This document shows positions 51,670 to 64,000 of a DNA stretch of 64,000 nucleotides, one piece after another. Numbering within the stretch: position 1 is the stretch's first letter; each line of letters begins with the position of its first letter. Location: positions 96,448,513-96,512,512 of the forward strand of contig CM051521.1 in the NCBI GenBank assembly GCA_028015205.1, in the 5' to 3' direction. Under the pieces are notes generated by a model, which did not search any database, was not told the DNA's origin, and saw only the letters and a list, made by a program, of their open reading frames with translations. The stretch is from Mytilisepta virgata (taxonomy: Eukaryota; Mollusca; Bivalvia; Mytilida; Mytilidae). The position numbers and the translations under genes are program-made.

Positions 51670-54600
51670 GTAAAAAAATTAACCTGTATGGTGTACTCAA
51701 CATTTTTCCCAGAAGTCTTTTCTTGTACAATACCTTATGGTCTAGCCCAGTCTGTCACCAAAACAATAAATATATTGTGCAAACTTGGAGCTAATTATTC
51801 TTCTCTTGATCAGATTTGACAATGTTGAATTTTTGGAGAAATTGATTGCATTCTTGCAACTATCAGGTCTAATTTATTTTACTTTAAGAAAATAAATTCT
51901 ATACCACCATTTTAGAAGCCAAAATGTATCTAAAAGCAATTTAGTTGTATCATCTTCCAATGATCCATTCTTAGCTAAGTATTACAACAATCCTGTCAGC
52001 ATGATTTCTGTGGAATATTTGGTCACAAAATTCTTTTTTATCTTGAGATTCTCTAGTTCAGACAACCAGAAATCATCCATCCATTAATATCTAGGCATTA
52101 TGAATCAGTATATCGTTTGATCTCGATGACTTACTATCTTTTTTAAAAAATCCTACAAAGTGTTTTGAAATGAAGCACTTCAGAAACAACCCTACTTAAC
52201 CAGTTGGTAGGATGTTATGGAAAGAAAAAAAACAAAAGTGTGTGATCAAAAGATTCAGCAATTAATTGAAATTCACACAAAGTGGAAACCTTTCTGTTTT
52301 ACATTTTAAAAAAATTAATATTAAGGTGCAGGTTTTGGTTTTTTGAGCATTTGAATATATTCTGTTGGTTTAATGGTTTAAGGGGAAAATAAATAATAAC
52401 TAATTTAACTAATTTCAGATTTTAGATTTCAAATTCTTTATTAAAAAACTAAGATCATCATTGTAATTTTTACTATATTCCATGTCCAGTTTGAAAGTTT
52501 TTACCTAGAACATTTTAGCTAGCTATTAAGTTCCAACAGATCAAAGGATCTGTTCATATTGTAGATTAAATATTAAATATAAAAAATAACTTTAAGCCTT
52601 CTTTACTTTATCTTTGTTGAATTATGTAGGTCATAATTTTAGAGTATCTATTCTTGGGTGATCTCAGTAATTTTAAGTCTAGACATTGAATTATTGCTGT
52701 ATCTGCCTCTAAAATTTTAAATAACAGAAAGACAATGGCAGAATAAAAAAAAAGCCAAATGTGAATGTAAAAACCTTGTAGGCTAATAACCCACGTAAAC
52801 TTTTTATGTAAATGACATGTTTTTGACCAAATGCAATATCTCATGAAAAAATATGAGGGTTGTAAAATCCTTTTACTTGTGTCATTTGTAAACAAATTGT
52901 GCTTCATCTGACAAATTTTCTGGACGTTTAATATCGGATAGAGGACTTGCGTGATTTTTTAATTACATTAAGGGGCATGTGACCCATTTCATTTAATTTC
53001 TTTAAAAAGTGTCCTGAAATTCTTTTAATTCATCACATGCTTTCTCAGGCAGATCCAATTTCTTAAATTGAGACTTTTCTGACTTAGAATAATCAGGCAA
53101 CCAAATAATTCCATTCTTCATGACTAAAACAAACAGAATTTTTATACCCTTTCTGCAATACTAACATTTAAGCCATTGTTCTGGTATGAATTCATGATTA
53201 AGAGTTGTGAAGATATGAATTTAATTTTGCTTTGTGATCTCATAGAAGCTTGAAAAACCAGATCTGTTTCATTCAAATTGGTTTTATCCTCCATTAACTT
53301 TACAATGTTCTGTGTTGACCAGATTTAAATAGATACTAATGTTCTATAATGTGTCCCACTCTTTCCCTTGTCCGCTATTCTGATCAACCATTTTACACCA
53401 AGAAGATTAAAAAGGATGATTGAATCGCTGCTTTGATGCTGCAAACAATAATCTTTCTGTTCATCACCCATTGGTTTCCAATTGTTTTTTGGTGTGATAT
53501 TCAGCAGTTTTTCAATATTTAACTAAGATAAGACATCATATTTCAGAAACTTATTAATTTTTTTAGATTGAACAGTGATATTTATTAGAATGATTTATAA
53601 GGGTCATTTCCTCTTTGGTAAAATGTTTTTGTTATAGAAAAATAGCAGAAATTCCCATAATACTTTGCTATTAGATGTAGAATGCATGCAAACTCTGTCA
53701 TAGCAGACTTGCAATAAAACTCTTAGTTGACTCATTTATTAAAATCGCGTGAAAGCAATTAATCACAGATTCAACTGTCTGAAAAAAATTGAAATGCATT
53801 TTATTGCATTAAAAATCGAAGTTAAACACTGCAAACCTTACAATTATCACTTTATAATTCCTTTTGATATAAGGTTTTGCTCTAAATTAAAACTTAATTA
53901 TTTTATATAAATTTTGGACTTATTGATAAATGTCTGTTGTTTATATTTAATTGCACTCTACTTCTTTGAGTCCCATATTCAGTAAACTTTGTTCTTACCA
54001 CACACAAAACACATTATTTTTATTTGTATTTTAATGCTGTCAATAAAAGATGGTACATTTAATGGAGGTGAGATTCCACATAATATGTTGTCACTCTTTT
54101 CTTAGTTGTTTTTTATTCTATTTTTCTTCATTATGTCATTGTTCTGTTTGTAGGTTGTAACAGTTGGTCTTTTTATTTTTCACATTTTATATTTGATTAT
54201 AAATACACTATCACAAGAATAAATCACAAATGGAAAAAACTCTTGATTCTAATTTTTTTCAGTCTGAAATGAGAAAAAGAACAATTATAAGCAAACCTAA
54301 GATAATGAAAATTAATAATTAATTATTGGACTGTTAGAATTGTTTATTTATTTGATTCATTTACTCCTTTGTTTGACAGCCAATATTTCTCTCTTGGCAT
54401 CTTACAAGCTATTAATTGTTGGACATATAGTTTAATTGTTTTTGCATGTTAACTGTCAGCGATATGAAACTATTATGTGTGTTTTTAATGCTTGTAAAAG
54501 CTTAAAGGTTCCATCATTTATTCCATAATATAGGGAGGCCATTAAACTTTTGGACTAGTAAGAAAATGACATATATTCTACTTTCAGTTTAAGATCTATA

Positions 54601-54841
54601 TTTAGTCAGTTGGCATCAGTTTTCTGTTTTAAACTTAACAAACATCCCACTTTAGGTAGAAAAAAATCCATCTACCATTTCAGACTTTCCTAAGAATAAA
54701 TCAATTTCTGATTCATAATATTCATAAATACATTTTACATGCAGATCTGTGTTTAAATTCAATAAACAAACTGTATAAAGTTTAAAAAGTAATATTTCAT
54801 CATAAGAGTTCCATTCTTATTTTCTGACTCTACATTTCCAG
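51670..54841 (+). other. unc5: unc5 intron 5, about 3.2 kb
   Basis: This phase-1 intron separates the two TSP1 exons. It is A/T-rich and no exon or clear repeat was recognised. A stretch around 54110-54200 has a composition like old interspersed repeats but could not be assigned. Confidence 0.8.
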
Positions 54842-55003
54842 TACATGGAGGTTGGGCTCCCTGGAGTTCTTGGTCTACATGCAGTCCAGATTGTCTCCAT
54901 CATCGTAGAAGGTCATGTGACAATCCAACTCCTTCAAATGGCGGAGGTTACTGCTATGGAAACGACCTTGACAGTACTAACTGCACAGGTGGCATGTGTA
55001 GAG
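54842..55003 (+). CDS. unc5: unc5 exon 6: second thrombospondin type 1 repeat
   Basis: The exon has 162 nt, phase 1 at both ends (residues 298-351). The acceptor is ACATTTCCAG at 54841 and the donor G|GTAATA starts at 55004. It encodes the second TSP1 repeat, starting VHGGWAPWSSWSTCSPDCLH. Six cysteines (311, 315, 323, 335, 345, 350) are present, with a W302/W305/W308 tryptophan ladder, an R-R-R triplet (319-321) and an N344-C-T sequon. The closing TGGMC is like the T-D-G-L-C that ends vertebrate UNC5 TSP1 repeats. It was not in the list of long open frames and was located by homology and phase. It is symmetric and so could be skipped in frame. Confidence 0.96.
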
Positions 55004-58000
55004 GTAATATTTTACTTATCATAAATTCAGATTTCATTGGAAAAAAAATTGTTTCATTATGATATACACAGGAATACCTACTAAGAAATTCAAGATGTTC
55101 ATTTAGAAGAACTGCATGAACAGTCTGTGGACCAACAAAAACAATTTAAGCAGTAGAATAGATTGATTATCTGAGTTCTTCAGTGAAGAGACTTAAAAGT
55201 AGTTAAGGATTCCGATAGTTGATAGTCTTTTGGAAATTTACAGTATTTGGTTGTCACAGGTATACATAGAACTTGTTTGACAATTATGATTACACTGAGA
55301 TAGACATTAAACAAAAGACAATTTACATCATGACATGGAATTTTAATAAGATCATTAAAAAATAGTAATAAAATTGTTTTACTACTTCCTGATTAATTTA
55401 AATAAATCAGAATTGAGACAATATAAGGAAGCCATATAATAATTATTGACATATTTTCAAGTTTTCATGTTCAGATGGAATGCTTTCATCCTACACAGAG
55501 CTGGCAGGGTAATAATTTTGGCAGTTATTAAAAACCGGCCATGTTCCATCATATGTGACAATAATATAAACAACTGTTAGGATAAGCTAGAAGCAATAAT
55601 GTTTAATAGATGATGATGAAAATTGTGTGATAGTATCTCTCTGATTTTAACATGGGTCATTTCCTTCTCATTATAAACTGGACCAGCCCTGGATCGATTA
55701 CAATAATATTCTAATGATTGGGCTCAATTTTACCAAATATAGATCAGGGCTAATCTATTTTAAATTATCTGTTTGATTTTAATAGCCATTAGTATTGTTC
55801 AGGTCGTGATCAAAAGATACCAAATATCAGCAGATTTTTTAAAGCAATAACATGACATTTTGAAAAAGAGACTTCATTATTTATAACATTTTCAAGTAAA
55901 TTCTTTCATAACAACTTTGCAAAAAATACCCCAAACTCATCAGTAAATTGAATTTTTTTTTCCAATAAAATTCTAGCAAAGTCAATACTTATGGGAATTA
56001 TTTTAATTGCAGAAAGTCTGGGAATGGGATTAAATTAAATCCAGACTAGCATGACAAGGTCAAATTTAGATTTTCTTCAGACTAAATAATACATAAACTT
56101 ATCTATACAGGGAACAATAGGTATATATTACAAAAGGTCAATTTTTCATCATATGAAATTAAGATGGTGTGACCATTGGATCTAATCCCTATCATTAGAA
56201 TTGAGGTGGACATGTTTTATTTATATATATACTGAGATAAATTAGCCCCTAGGGTTTCTTGTAATTGATTAAAACCCTGGTGATTGTCTTTGGCTTTCAT
56301 TAAGTTGTATGTCCTAGTATTATCTTGTGATCTATGGTACTTTTTCACATTGGTCACTTGTCATTTCTTTCAGCATTGCAATTTTTGTGATGTTTTGAAT
56401 AAAAGAGTATTCCTCAATGGTTGATGTATTGTTCATTTGTTGGTATTTTGTTGTTGACCTTTTCTTGAAATAAGTTTGAACTTGTAGAAACTTTTAAAAT
56501 AATATTGGAATCTACTAATGACAAAGAACATCAGTTTTAGAAGGAATGTTTTAGACATTTGCTACATTCTAAGTTTTAAGGAGCAGTAAAATGTCTTGCC
56601 AAAATTTATATCAGTTTTGTTTAATGGAATTCTATTCAATAAAATATAACAGAAGCACATTAAAGTTGTTTAGTTGTGACATTTATGTATGTAATTTCTG
56701 AGAAAAACAGATTTTTTATCTGATTCCTTATCAATAACTTGAACTGACCTTTGGCCAGCTGTAAATTTTCATATTATCAGAAAACTTTGGACAGTTTTAG
56801 GCAGTGAAACATCTGTGTTGGTCAAGGTCTGGAAAAAGTTTATATTCAGTTTTCAGAACCAGTTAGTGTCACTGGATGTTAGGTTCTGCCTGAATACCAG
56901 TGATTACTTTCTTAGTAGGAAGTTTTGCATATCCCTCAAATATTTATCTGTTTTTTATTGACTTTCTGGTCTGGGAAACATATACAAATTAGCAGTGTAT
57001 TTACCGTTGCTAATTCAATTCAGACTTCTTGCAAATGTGTCATTTCCTACAGAAAAAACCAATATTAATACAGTTATATGGAGTTTCAAACAGTAGTATA
57101 AGTCAAAGACTTATTCATGTGAGGAAGGCAAAATCCACCTAAATTATTCAACATGACGACTTTGAATGAATTTTGGGATAAATTTGTTTCAGAGAGAATC
57201 ACAAAGTTTGTCTGAAGATAGATCTGTAATTCAATTATCCTTATCTCATCTTTGCTCAGGATGAAAAATTCTATCTTAATCAAGGCAGTATAATTTGTGA
57301 TAGGTAATCTTTATTGCATTTAGAAAGACTGATTCCCTCATAGAAGATTATTGGGTAAAACAACAAACATGTTATTAAATTTATTTTAAATCATCAGGAG
57401 AGTTTTCATTATAACTTTAATCAGAATTGATTATTAACTCAAGCTCTGGTATGGCAGTGATTTTCAAGCATGCTGAGTTGTATTTTCTGTGACGAGGTGA
57501 GCAAATATTGATAGAAATAGTGTATCTACCTCCAAACAGCAGGTAAAAACTGATGATCTCTCATAAATTCTTTAGAAACAGCAGTTCTTTTGATAAAATT
57601 GAAAAAAAAATCATCCTTACACAATCACTGGTTTTTTTCCCAAAACTTCCTCAGCAATCAGCTGATTAAAACTGACATTCTATTGATCAGGGTAATATAT
57701 TTAACACAGCTCTCCAGAAATTGATTGAAACACTTGAAATTAAATTTAAAATAGATAAAAATTGCTATATTTGGCTTTGTTTCATGATTTGAAGATGCAT
57801 GTTAATGTGAAAAGATATTTTCATCACTTTTTCAAGATTAAATGCATTTTTTCTTGACAGTATAAATAAATTTGTTTAGCTTTGCATAGATCAAAATAGC
57901 ACATCAAACCAAATTTCATTCCAATCCATTAAATAATCAATAGCAACATAGTAAATAAGTTATGAAGGGACACAGATATTTCAAATAACACATGCAAGAG

Positions 58001-61000
58001 AAGGGAAGTAACTTGTGAACCTGGTTAGCTTGTAACTACCAGATGTGTGATACTAGGTTATAATTTCAAAGAGTTTTAGGTACAAAGTTAAATAACATTA
58101 CGCCTGATTGGTCAAAAGTTATGACTTAAGAATTCTGATTCGATGTCACGACAATGGGAGATCGATTCACGTGCAAGGATCTTCCATGGATCATCTCCCA
58201 CTAAAAACGGCCATTTATAGAAGAACAATGATGCAATTAAAATAATATCAATCTGTTTTAAGATTGGCTTTCTTGCACTGGGCACAGACAACTTTTCTTT
58301 GAACAAAGAATATATATAGCTATAATATTCATATGAAAATATATGGACATGGGAGAAGTGTAAGTGTTACACATAATGTTGCTTCATACTCATAGTAGTA
58401 AGGTTACACAAATATGAAACAGAAGTCGGTTTCTGTCTCAATATAGGATTCATTTCATATTGAAATTAATGAAATAACAATGAGCACTGATAATGTTTGT
58501 AGCTATTTCATTTTTACAATTAATCTATAATATTTTTATTCTCTATATCAGAAAGTTTATTTTGATTTGACCTGATTGTCATTTGGGAGAAAATGAAATT
58601 AATAGTTTTATTTCCAATGATTGATAGACTTGTCAATATCTCTACCTTTTTCTCCCAGGGTGGGTAAACATAGATGATAAACTTATCTGTCGAGGAAATT
58701 GACAAAGACAAGTCAATTAATTGTTCAAGCAATTAAACATATTTGATAAATTGGTTTCTGGATTCGGGTAAATAATCTGAAGAATTTATAGATTTTTGAC
58801 AGCAAAAAAGCAAAAATGTTTTGTAACCTAAACTAATCGAATTACATTCGAATGAAATATACTGAATACATGTCAATTCAAAAATTTGACGAAGTGTTGA
58901 TTTAATTAACTTGCGATTTTAATTCATTTTCAATGAAATTGATTTGATTTTGTAGTCTTAGAAAATTGATCAGGCATTGGTTTCATTTGTTGAGTTTTAC
59001 AATGAAATTAAAACACCATGTTTCATCAAAAGTAACATTTAAAATAAAATTGATAGAAAGTGCACATTTAATAAATCAATTTTATTGACAAGCATTACAA
59101 ATAAGAATGCCTATGAAAACTGTGGAAAAAAGGTAACATACAATTTTCTGTCTGAAGAATGTAGAACACTTAAGCACAGAAAATACTATATTGGTACCTT
59201 TTTTTACAATGAAAGATTGATGAAATTTCACTGGGGTTATGAAAAAAAAAATATGTTGGTATGAACATGAAAATCCATATAAAGTAATTTCCAAATAGGA
59301 AATTCATAAGCATGTAAACCAATAGATTTTGACTTGTTACATCATAAGAAGGATGAGAAAAGTGCAGACATAAACAAATTGTCCTGTCAATCAAATAACA
59401 ACCCCCAGAATCTAAAGGTTAGCTTAATTACGACTTCTCTAGAGTACTTTCCTCATCATTACGATTCTTTTTCTTAACTAAGTTACGACAAGTATGCAGA
59501 AAATTACTTAATGAATCTACAGATAATCTGCTGTTTCAATTCCTGTTTGGAAATTAAAATGGGTGTTTGAAAAGCTACATCTTTTTTTTGTTACTGGGTG
59601 CAGATGATTATACGTAAATTATGTTATGTTGTGTTTGTGCAGCCTGTCATTTCTTGTTAAGGTACTTCATTATGATATTGATTGCTTTTCAAGTGTGTGT
59701 GGTTTTCAAGATGTTTCTACTTTGGTTGTTGAGCTGATATGCTCTCTGCAGAGCTGAAATTTTTATTCTGATTTGTATTTGATTTAGAAATGATGTACAG
59801 ATCTTCTGTTGCAAGTGGAAAGTTTTTTTTTAATCACATCAAAATGCCATACTGAAGTTGGGTTGATTATAAAGGGAGTTTACTCTCATAGTTTGCACTT
59901 AGTAGAATATTGCACTGTTACATTCCAGGAGGTAGACCTAGGGTGACAGAAAGAACAGGGCCAGGGTCCGATTCCCTTTCTGATTCCAGTGATACTGGTA
60001 AGGTCACACTCGAGTTTTAACCCACAGTAATGCATGGAAAATGAACTGACAGCTTGAGATCCTAATATTATACAGATCATACCTTAAAAAAATATCATGA
60101 AAGTTTGATGATTTGAATTAATTTTTGGCATTCAGAAAACTTACAGAACATTATTTTGTATCCAATATCATTAAACTTTTATCTTACAGTGTAACTAATT
60201 ATAGGAAAACATTAACAAACAATTTTGATGTAGTGCACTCATAATTGTATTACAAGTTTAAATTCATTTGCTTTATAGTTTAACTTTGAACTGCCAGAAG
60301 CATTTTAGAAAATTTAGTAACCTTTTTTGATGAACAAAGTATTCAAATATGAAAAAGAAACAATTTTTACAATGAAACGTAATCCTATTCCAGCATCTAT
60401 GATAATTTTGGAACTGTAAATATTTGATAAATCCTTATTTTGAGAAATTTTGTCCATATGCCAAGTAAATATGAGCAGTTCCAGCAAATTGTTAGGAAGT
60501 TAATTAAAGTATATCCATATTAGAATTATGATATTAAAGAATTGATTAATCAAACAATATAAGGCTAATATCACTTATAGAGCTATTCTTCATCAAGCCA
60601 AAACTACGTATTGTAACAATAGCATGTTGTATGCAGTACGTAAATTATTTGTAGTGTATGGTAGTTATAATCAATACTTATTTCTACGATCGCATGTAAC
60701 GTCCTTTATCCTTCACATATACAATAACGTTTGAGATACTGCTCTCTTTCATAGCAGTAAACATGGTTGCAGAAGAACTTGTGATTTTATGGCAACTTTT
60801 ATAGCGGTTTCTATATTATTAGTTGCTGGTTATTATGATGAAGATACATTGCCCTACAGTACAACACAGTAATATCATTTTGTCACCTAGTATTAGCATT
60901 TATTCTTTGATATGATCCAGAAATTTTCTTGATAAATTGTATTTTGTATTGAAATAAGGATTGGAATGATGAGAATTTGTTAGTTACTGCTTTGCTGAGG

Positions 61001-61954
61001 CAAAGTGACAGTATTTGGCATTGATTTGAAGAGCTGACGATACTATAAAGCAGTTTCATGGGATACAGTATTGAATATAACATAGCAATGAAAATCTTAT
61101 TGGAAATATTATTTTAAACAATTTGATGGTTTATAGATATTAGGTAGAGAATTACTGATAATATGAGACTTGACAATCTGCAATTAGTTCCCGCCTGCAA
61201 TGAGGCATAGGGAATGTTCTCGTTAAACTTAGGTATTGGGGTTTTAATGTCTGTTCATTGGTGTGCTTTGAATTTAGATTGAAATTGCATCATAGCTTTT
61301 GTCTGAAAACAGGGTTTAATAGGCATCTATATGACTTGTTTGGAGTGTAGGCCTGAATATACTATAAGGTTTTCAAGATTTTTTCTCAGTTGAAATTTCT
61401 GTGAAATGACTTGTGCAATCTTATAGTTGTTGATAAAAAGTAGATTTGTTTTAGTAAAATAGGACTTGTGGAAAACCTGGCTTATTTCAAGGTCTTCCCT
61501 CTGGGACAGTTTTGGTGCATCAAAGTATTGTATGATAGATATATATTCTTTGTTAAGTCTTTTTTATGAAGACATATTTCTTCAAATATTATTTATCATC
61601 CTTTGTCATCCCATAAACTATCGGACAATAGACATATCTGAACAGGGAGAGAAAGTTTTGAGTACATCTTTTATAAAAACTTTTGTTACATTGACTTATT
61701 TATAACGATGATTAGCATAAAATAGAAATGATACTGTATCATTGTTATGGTATCTTTTTTTATTGTCAAAGATCTTAAAGCGATTACTCGAATAAAATGT
61801 ATCTGGGTCACCGTAATATTTCTGAATATTAAAGCAGTGAAGGTGATCACATGTAATTCTTGAATTATAATGGAGTATCTTTTTGTGGGCCGATTTAGTT
61901 CTACAAACTTTCCTGTAATGTATATTGCTATAAATGCGTACTTTCTATTTATAG
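55004..61954 (+). other. unc5: unc5 intron 6, about 7.0 kb
   Basis: The intron lies between the second TSP1 exon and the probable 45-nt exon. It holds a compact GC-richer block at 58095-58215 and is otherwise A/T-rich. Any alternative linker exon would lie here, but none could be supported by phase and splice signals. Confidence 0.6.
58095..58215. promoter_or_regulatory. Candidate regulatory block with E-box and inverted repeat
   Basis: Within about 120 bp there is an inverted CCAAT (ATTGG at 58107-58111), a CACGTG E-box (58168-58173) and an 8-bp perfect inverted repeat, TGGGAGAT at 58155-58162 and ATCTCCCA at 58193-58200. CpG is clustered here compared with the flanks. Function is inferred only from motif density. 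Confidence 0.2.
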
Positions 61955-61999
61955 GTACAAGGAAAGATTATGCTCGTCCAGTGGATCCAGAAAGAGAAG
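61955..61999 (+). CDS. unc5: unc5 exon 7 (probable): 45-nt juxtamembrane linker exon
   Basis: This is a candidate 45-nt exon, phase 1 at both ends, encoding GTRKDYARPVDPERE (residues 352-366). The acceptor (TTTCTATTTATAG at 61954) is good and the frame required after exon 6 is open. The donor (AAG|GTTAAT at 62000) is weak at +3, +5 and +6. If the donor is not used, translation ends after one more Gly at TAA 62002-62004, giving a secreted Ig-Ig-TSP1-TSP1 form; an AATAAA lies at 62293-62298. The sequence is polar and charged, as expected for a linker between the TSP1 repeats and the membrane. The linker is poorly conserved in the family, so support rests on phase, position and splice signals. 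It may be a cassette exon. Confidence 0.52.
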
Positions 62000-64000
62000 G
62001 TTAATATATAAAACTATCTAGATATCGTAGCAGGGTCTTTCATGGTATAATAAACTGTGGATTCATTTATTTCATGGGTTTTTAATTAAGTGAAAATGAG
62101 TTGTTTTGAGTTTCAATGTTCGTTTTAATTTTCTAGACAGCAAACTATATAAATTGTGCATAACATAGGTAACCCAATGACGTTATGAATTCACAGTACC
62201 TAACTGCAGAGGGTTTATTAAAAAAGAGAAAATTCAAGTTAAATTTTTTTTTTTATCAGTACAACATATGGAAAAGGTTTCCTTTGATACCAAATAAAGG
62301 TATATTGTTTTGTTCCTTTGTATAAGTTTGGCAAGAACTAAAGTCAAAATAGATAAAAGAATAGCTCATATGGTTACAGTATGAAGATATTTATGTATAA
62401 AAGATGATACAATCTCAGCATCTACAAAGCTTTGACATCTCTGGCTGGCGTGGGTATACATATTTTACTGGCTCCAAAATTTAGCTAACAGATGTAGAAA
62501 CTAATCAAATTCAGGATTTATCATCTGGCCATGTGCAGTATTAAAGGTTCGCAGTGAATAATATTTATATGGATTTGTCAACCAATCAAATTTGGCATTT
62601 ATATGTTTGAAATGACAAATTCTGTTTTGTGTAAATTGATGCAGATGGCTAAGCTGGTATTACCATTACTAGCAAACAAGGGTACACCCTGTTGTAAAAT
62701 TATAATCCTCATTTATTTTCCTCCAAACAAGACAGATAAAATAGAAGATTCTTGTTGACCCAAATTATAAAAACTTATGATATTAATGAAATAAAAAATA
62801 CAGTTAACCAAGAAAACAGATCTATTATAAGTTGAGGTTAAAACTTATTTGTAAGAAACCTCTGGTAAATGATTTGAAATGACTTTGTTAATAAAACTTA
62901 TACACCCTTAAACACACAGTAATGAGAACCAAAGTTGTATGAAAGACAGTTGAAAGTAAAAGATTTCCCATTTGAAGATAAAATGTGATGATTTTACTTC
63001 ATTAGTCTGATTTTATGTTCTTTGAATAATTTGGCTACATGACACACAATGGAAGGACAAATCTCCCAAGAAAATATTTTAATGGAAATAATGGAAAAAA
63101 TACCCTGTAATGTATCTTAGCATTTTACTAGGATTGTGAAAAAGTTGTATGATTGGGAAAGGTAAAGGGTACTTTGACCCTTAATCTCATCAGTATATTA
63201 CTGGCTTTGAAGTTATTTGGATGGAAGTAAAATTTTCATAGGAAAAAATATTTCCAATGCAAAAAGCCTCATATAATTTAATTTTTTGAGCTCACATAAA
63301 ATAACTTTTGTATTTAATGAACTTTATATATTTAATTTTAGAAGAAATTTTCATAAAAAATCACTAAATCAAGAAAAAACAATAAATTCTTTATTTTTCA
63401 AATGCATTTCCTTGCATACATTATATTTAAATCTTGTCATTTGTTACAAAGAAAAGTCATGAAAACCACATAAAAATTCTAAATAATTTGATAGATGGAT
63501 TTGTTTTTGGTGGAGATACATAGTAATAAAAACATGAAATGTTGGATTTTATAAAAGATATTTTCCTTTTTTATGATAAAATATTTACAAAATCAACACG
63601 AAATTTTTTCATGTAATTTGCATAATGACAAAAGATTGTATTTGAGTCTGCCCTGAAGATAAATCGTTTTTCTCTGTTGTTTTAAGATGTCATCGTTGAT
63701 GTTTTGATCTAAGAGGAACACCTAGATTTAATGACAGTAGAATACTAATGAATTCACTTCGATTTTTACTGCTTTTTTTTCTCCTTTTTGACTGAAATTG
63801 ATTGGACTATTTTATTTAAAATGTGCTAAATGAAAAATTACTTGCTTCCGAATATTTTAATAATGTTTTCCATTTTATTCTACATGCCTATGGTATAATG
63901 TTTACAGGTTTAATTTCAGCCCCATTAGCTTTGCTGTTGTGTCATCAATTTATTATGCATATATTTTAATACATGTAAAAATAATTTGTAAGCAAGAAAA
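62000..64000 (+). other. unc5: Start of unc5 intron 7 (or 3' flank of a short isoform)
   Basis: No exon for the transmembrane segment is found up to the end of the window. If exon 7 is read through, the stop codon is TAA at 62002-62004 and AATAAA at 62293-62298 could serve a short transcript, although this hexamer is common in A/T-rich DNA. Otherwise this is A/T-rich intron. Confidence 0.55.

Larger units (their letters stand above)
7450..61999 (+). other. unc5: UNC5-type netrin receptor gene, 5' seven exons (ectodomain); 3' part outside window
   Basis: Seven exons on one strand share compatible splice phases and read in the order signal peptide, Ig with four cysteines, Ig split over two exons, TSP1, TSP1, short linker. 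This domain order is known only from UNC5 receptors, which mediate repulsive netrin signalling at the plasma membrane and bind FLRT proteins. Summed coding length is 1099 nt, giving residues 1-366 plus one base. The introns are about 30.4, 6.3, 5.0, 1.7, 3.2 and 7.0 kb, and a further intron runs past the window end. The membrane segment, ZU5, UPA and death domains expected of a complete UNC5 of roughly 900 residues are absent and should lie downstream. Family assignment is firm. Which paralogue is not a question if, as in most invertebrates, there is a single unc5. Confidence 0.93.

Noticed and set aside
51553..51819. 88-codon frame overlapping the first TSP1 exon
   Set aside because: It is the same exon read in a different frame. 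The TSP1 frame with six cysteines is the real one.
54110..54200. Stretch resembling an interspersed repeat in intron 5
   Set aside because: The resemblance to a mussel repeat is vague and based on a few T-rich words, which is not enough for a call.
63880..64000. TTTACAG near the window end considered as the acceptor of the transmembrane exon
   Set aside because: In the required phase the following codons do not give a hydrophobic segment and soon meet a stop.

Overview
This is a eukaryotic, strongly A/T-rich window with no bacterial features. It holds one multi-exon gene on the + strand inside very long introns. The gene encodes the extracellular half of an UNC5-type netrin receptor. The organism is probably a marine bivalve of the mussel family (Mytilidae). 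Two short repeat fragments (about 3144-3260 and 17226-17284) resemble, from memory, interspersed repeats common in Mytilus sequences, and the protein is a typical lophotrochozoan UNC5. Genus and species cannot be fixed from the sequence alone.

Layout: 1-7449 is upstream DNA with transposon-derived repeats: a 109-bp direct repeat, a 71-bp inverted repeat, and between its arms a small Harbinger-like MITE with TTA target-site duplications. A candidate promoter lies near 6985-7110. Exon 1 (7450-7516) encodes the start codon and signal peptide. Intron 1 spans about 30.4 kb. Then come exon 2 (37873-38238, first Ig domain with the four-cysteine UNC5 pattern), exons 3 and 4 (44514-44617 and 49612-49798, second Ig domain split by an intron), exon 5 (51502-51669, first thrombospondin type 1 repeat), exon 6 (54842-55003, second thrombospondin type 1 repeat) and a probable 45-nt exon 7 (61955-61999, juxtamembrane linker). 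Splice phases agree across all seven exons: 1, 1, 0, 1, 1, 1, 1. Together they give 1099 nt, or 366 codons plus one base. The transmembrane segment, ZU5, UPA and death domains are not seen and should lie beyond 64000.

The exons together build a secreted or membrane-anchored ectodomain in the order signal peptide, Ig1, Ig2, TSP1, TSP1. In known UNC5 proteins this part binds netrin and FLRT-type partners during axon guidance. No second gene, RNA gene, CRISPR array or operon is supported. Of the 64 kb, only about 1.1 kb is recognisably coding. The rest is intron or upstream DNA with minisatellites, repeat fragments and a few islands of unusual base composition that may be regulatory. I saw no clear sign of a wholly new system. 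The points most worth checking are the 45-nt exon with its weak donor and immediate stop, the nested inverted-repeat and MITE structure, and the minisatellites flanking the Ig1 exon.
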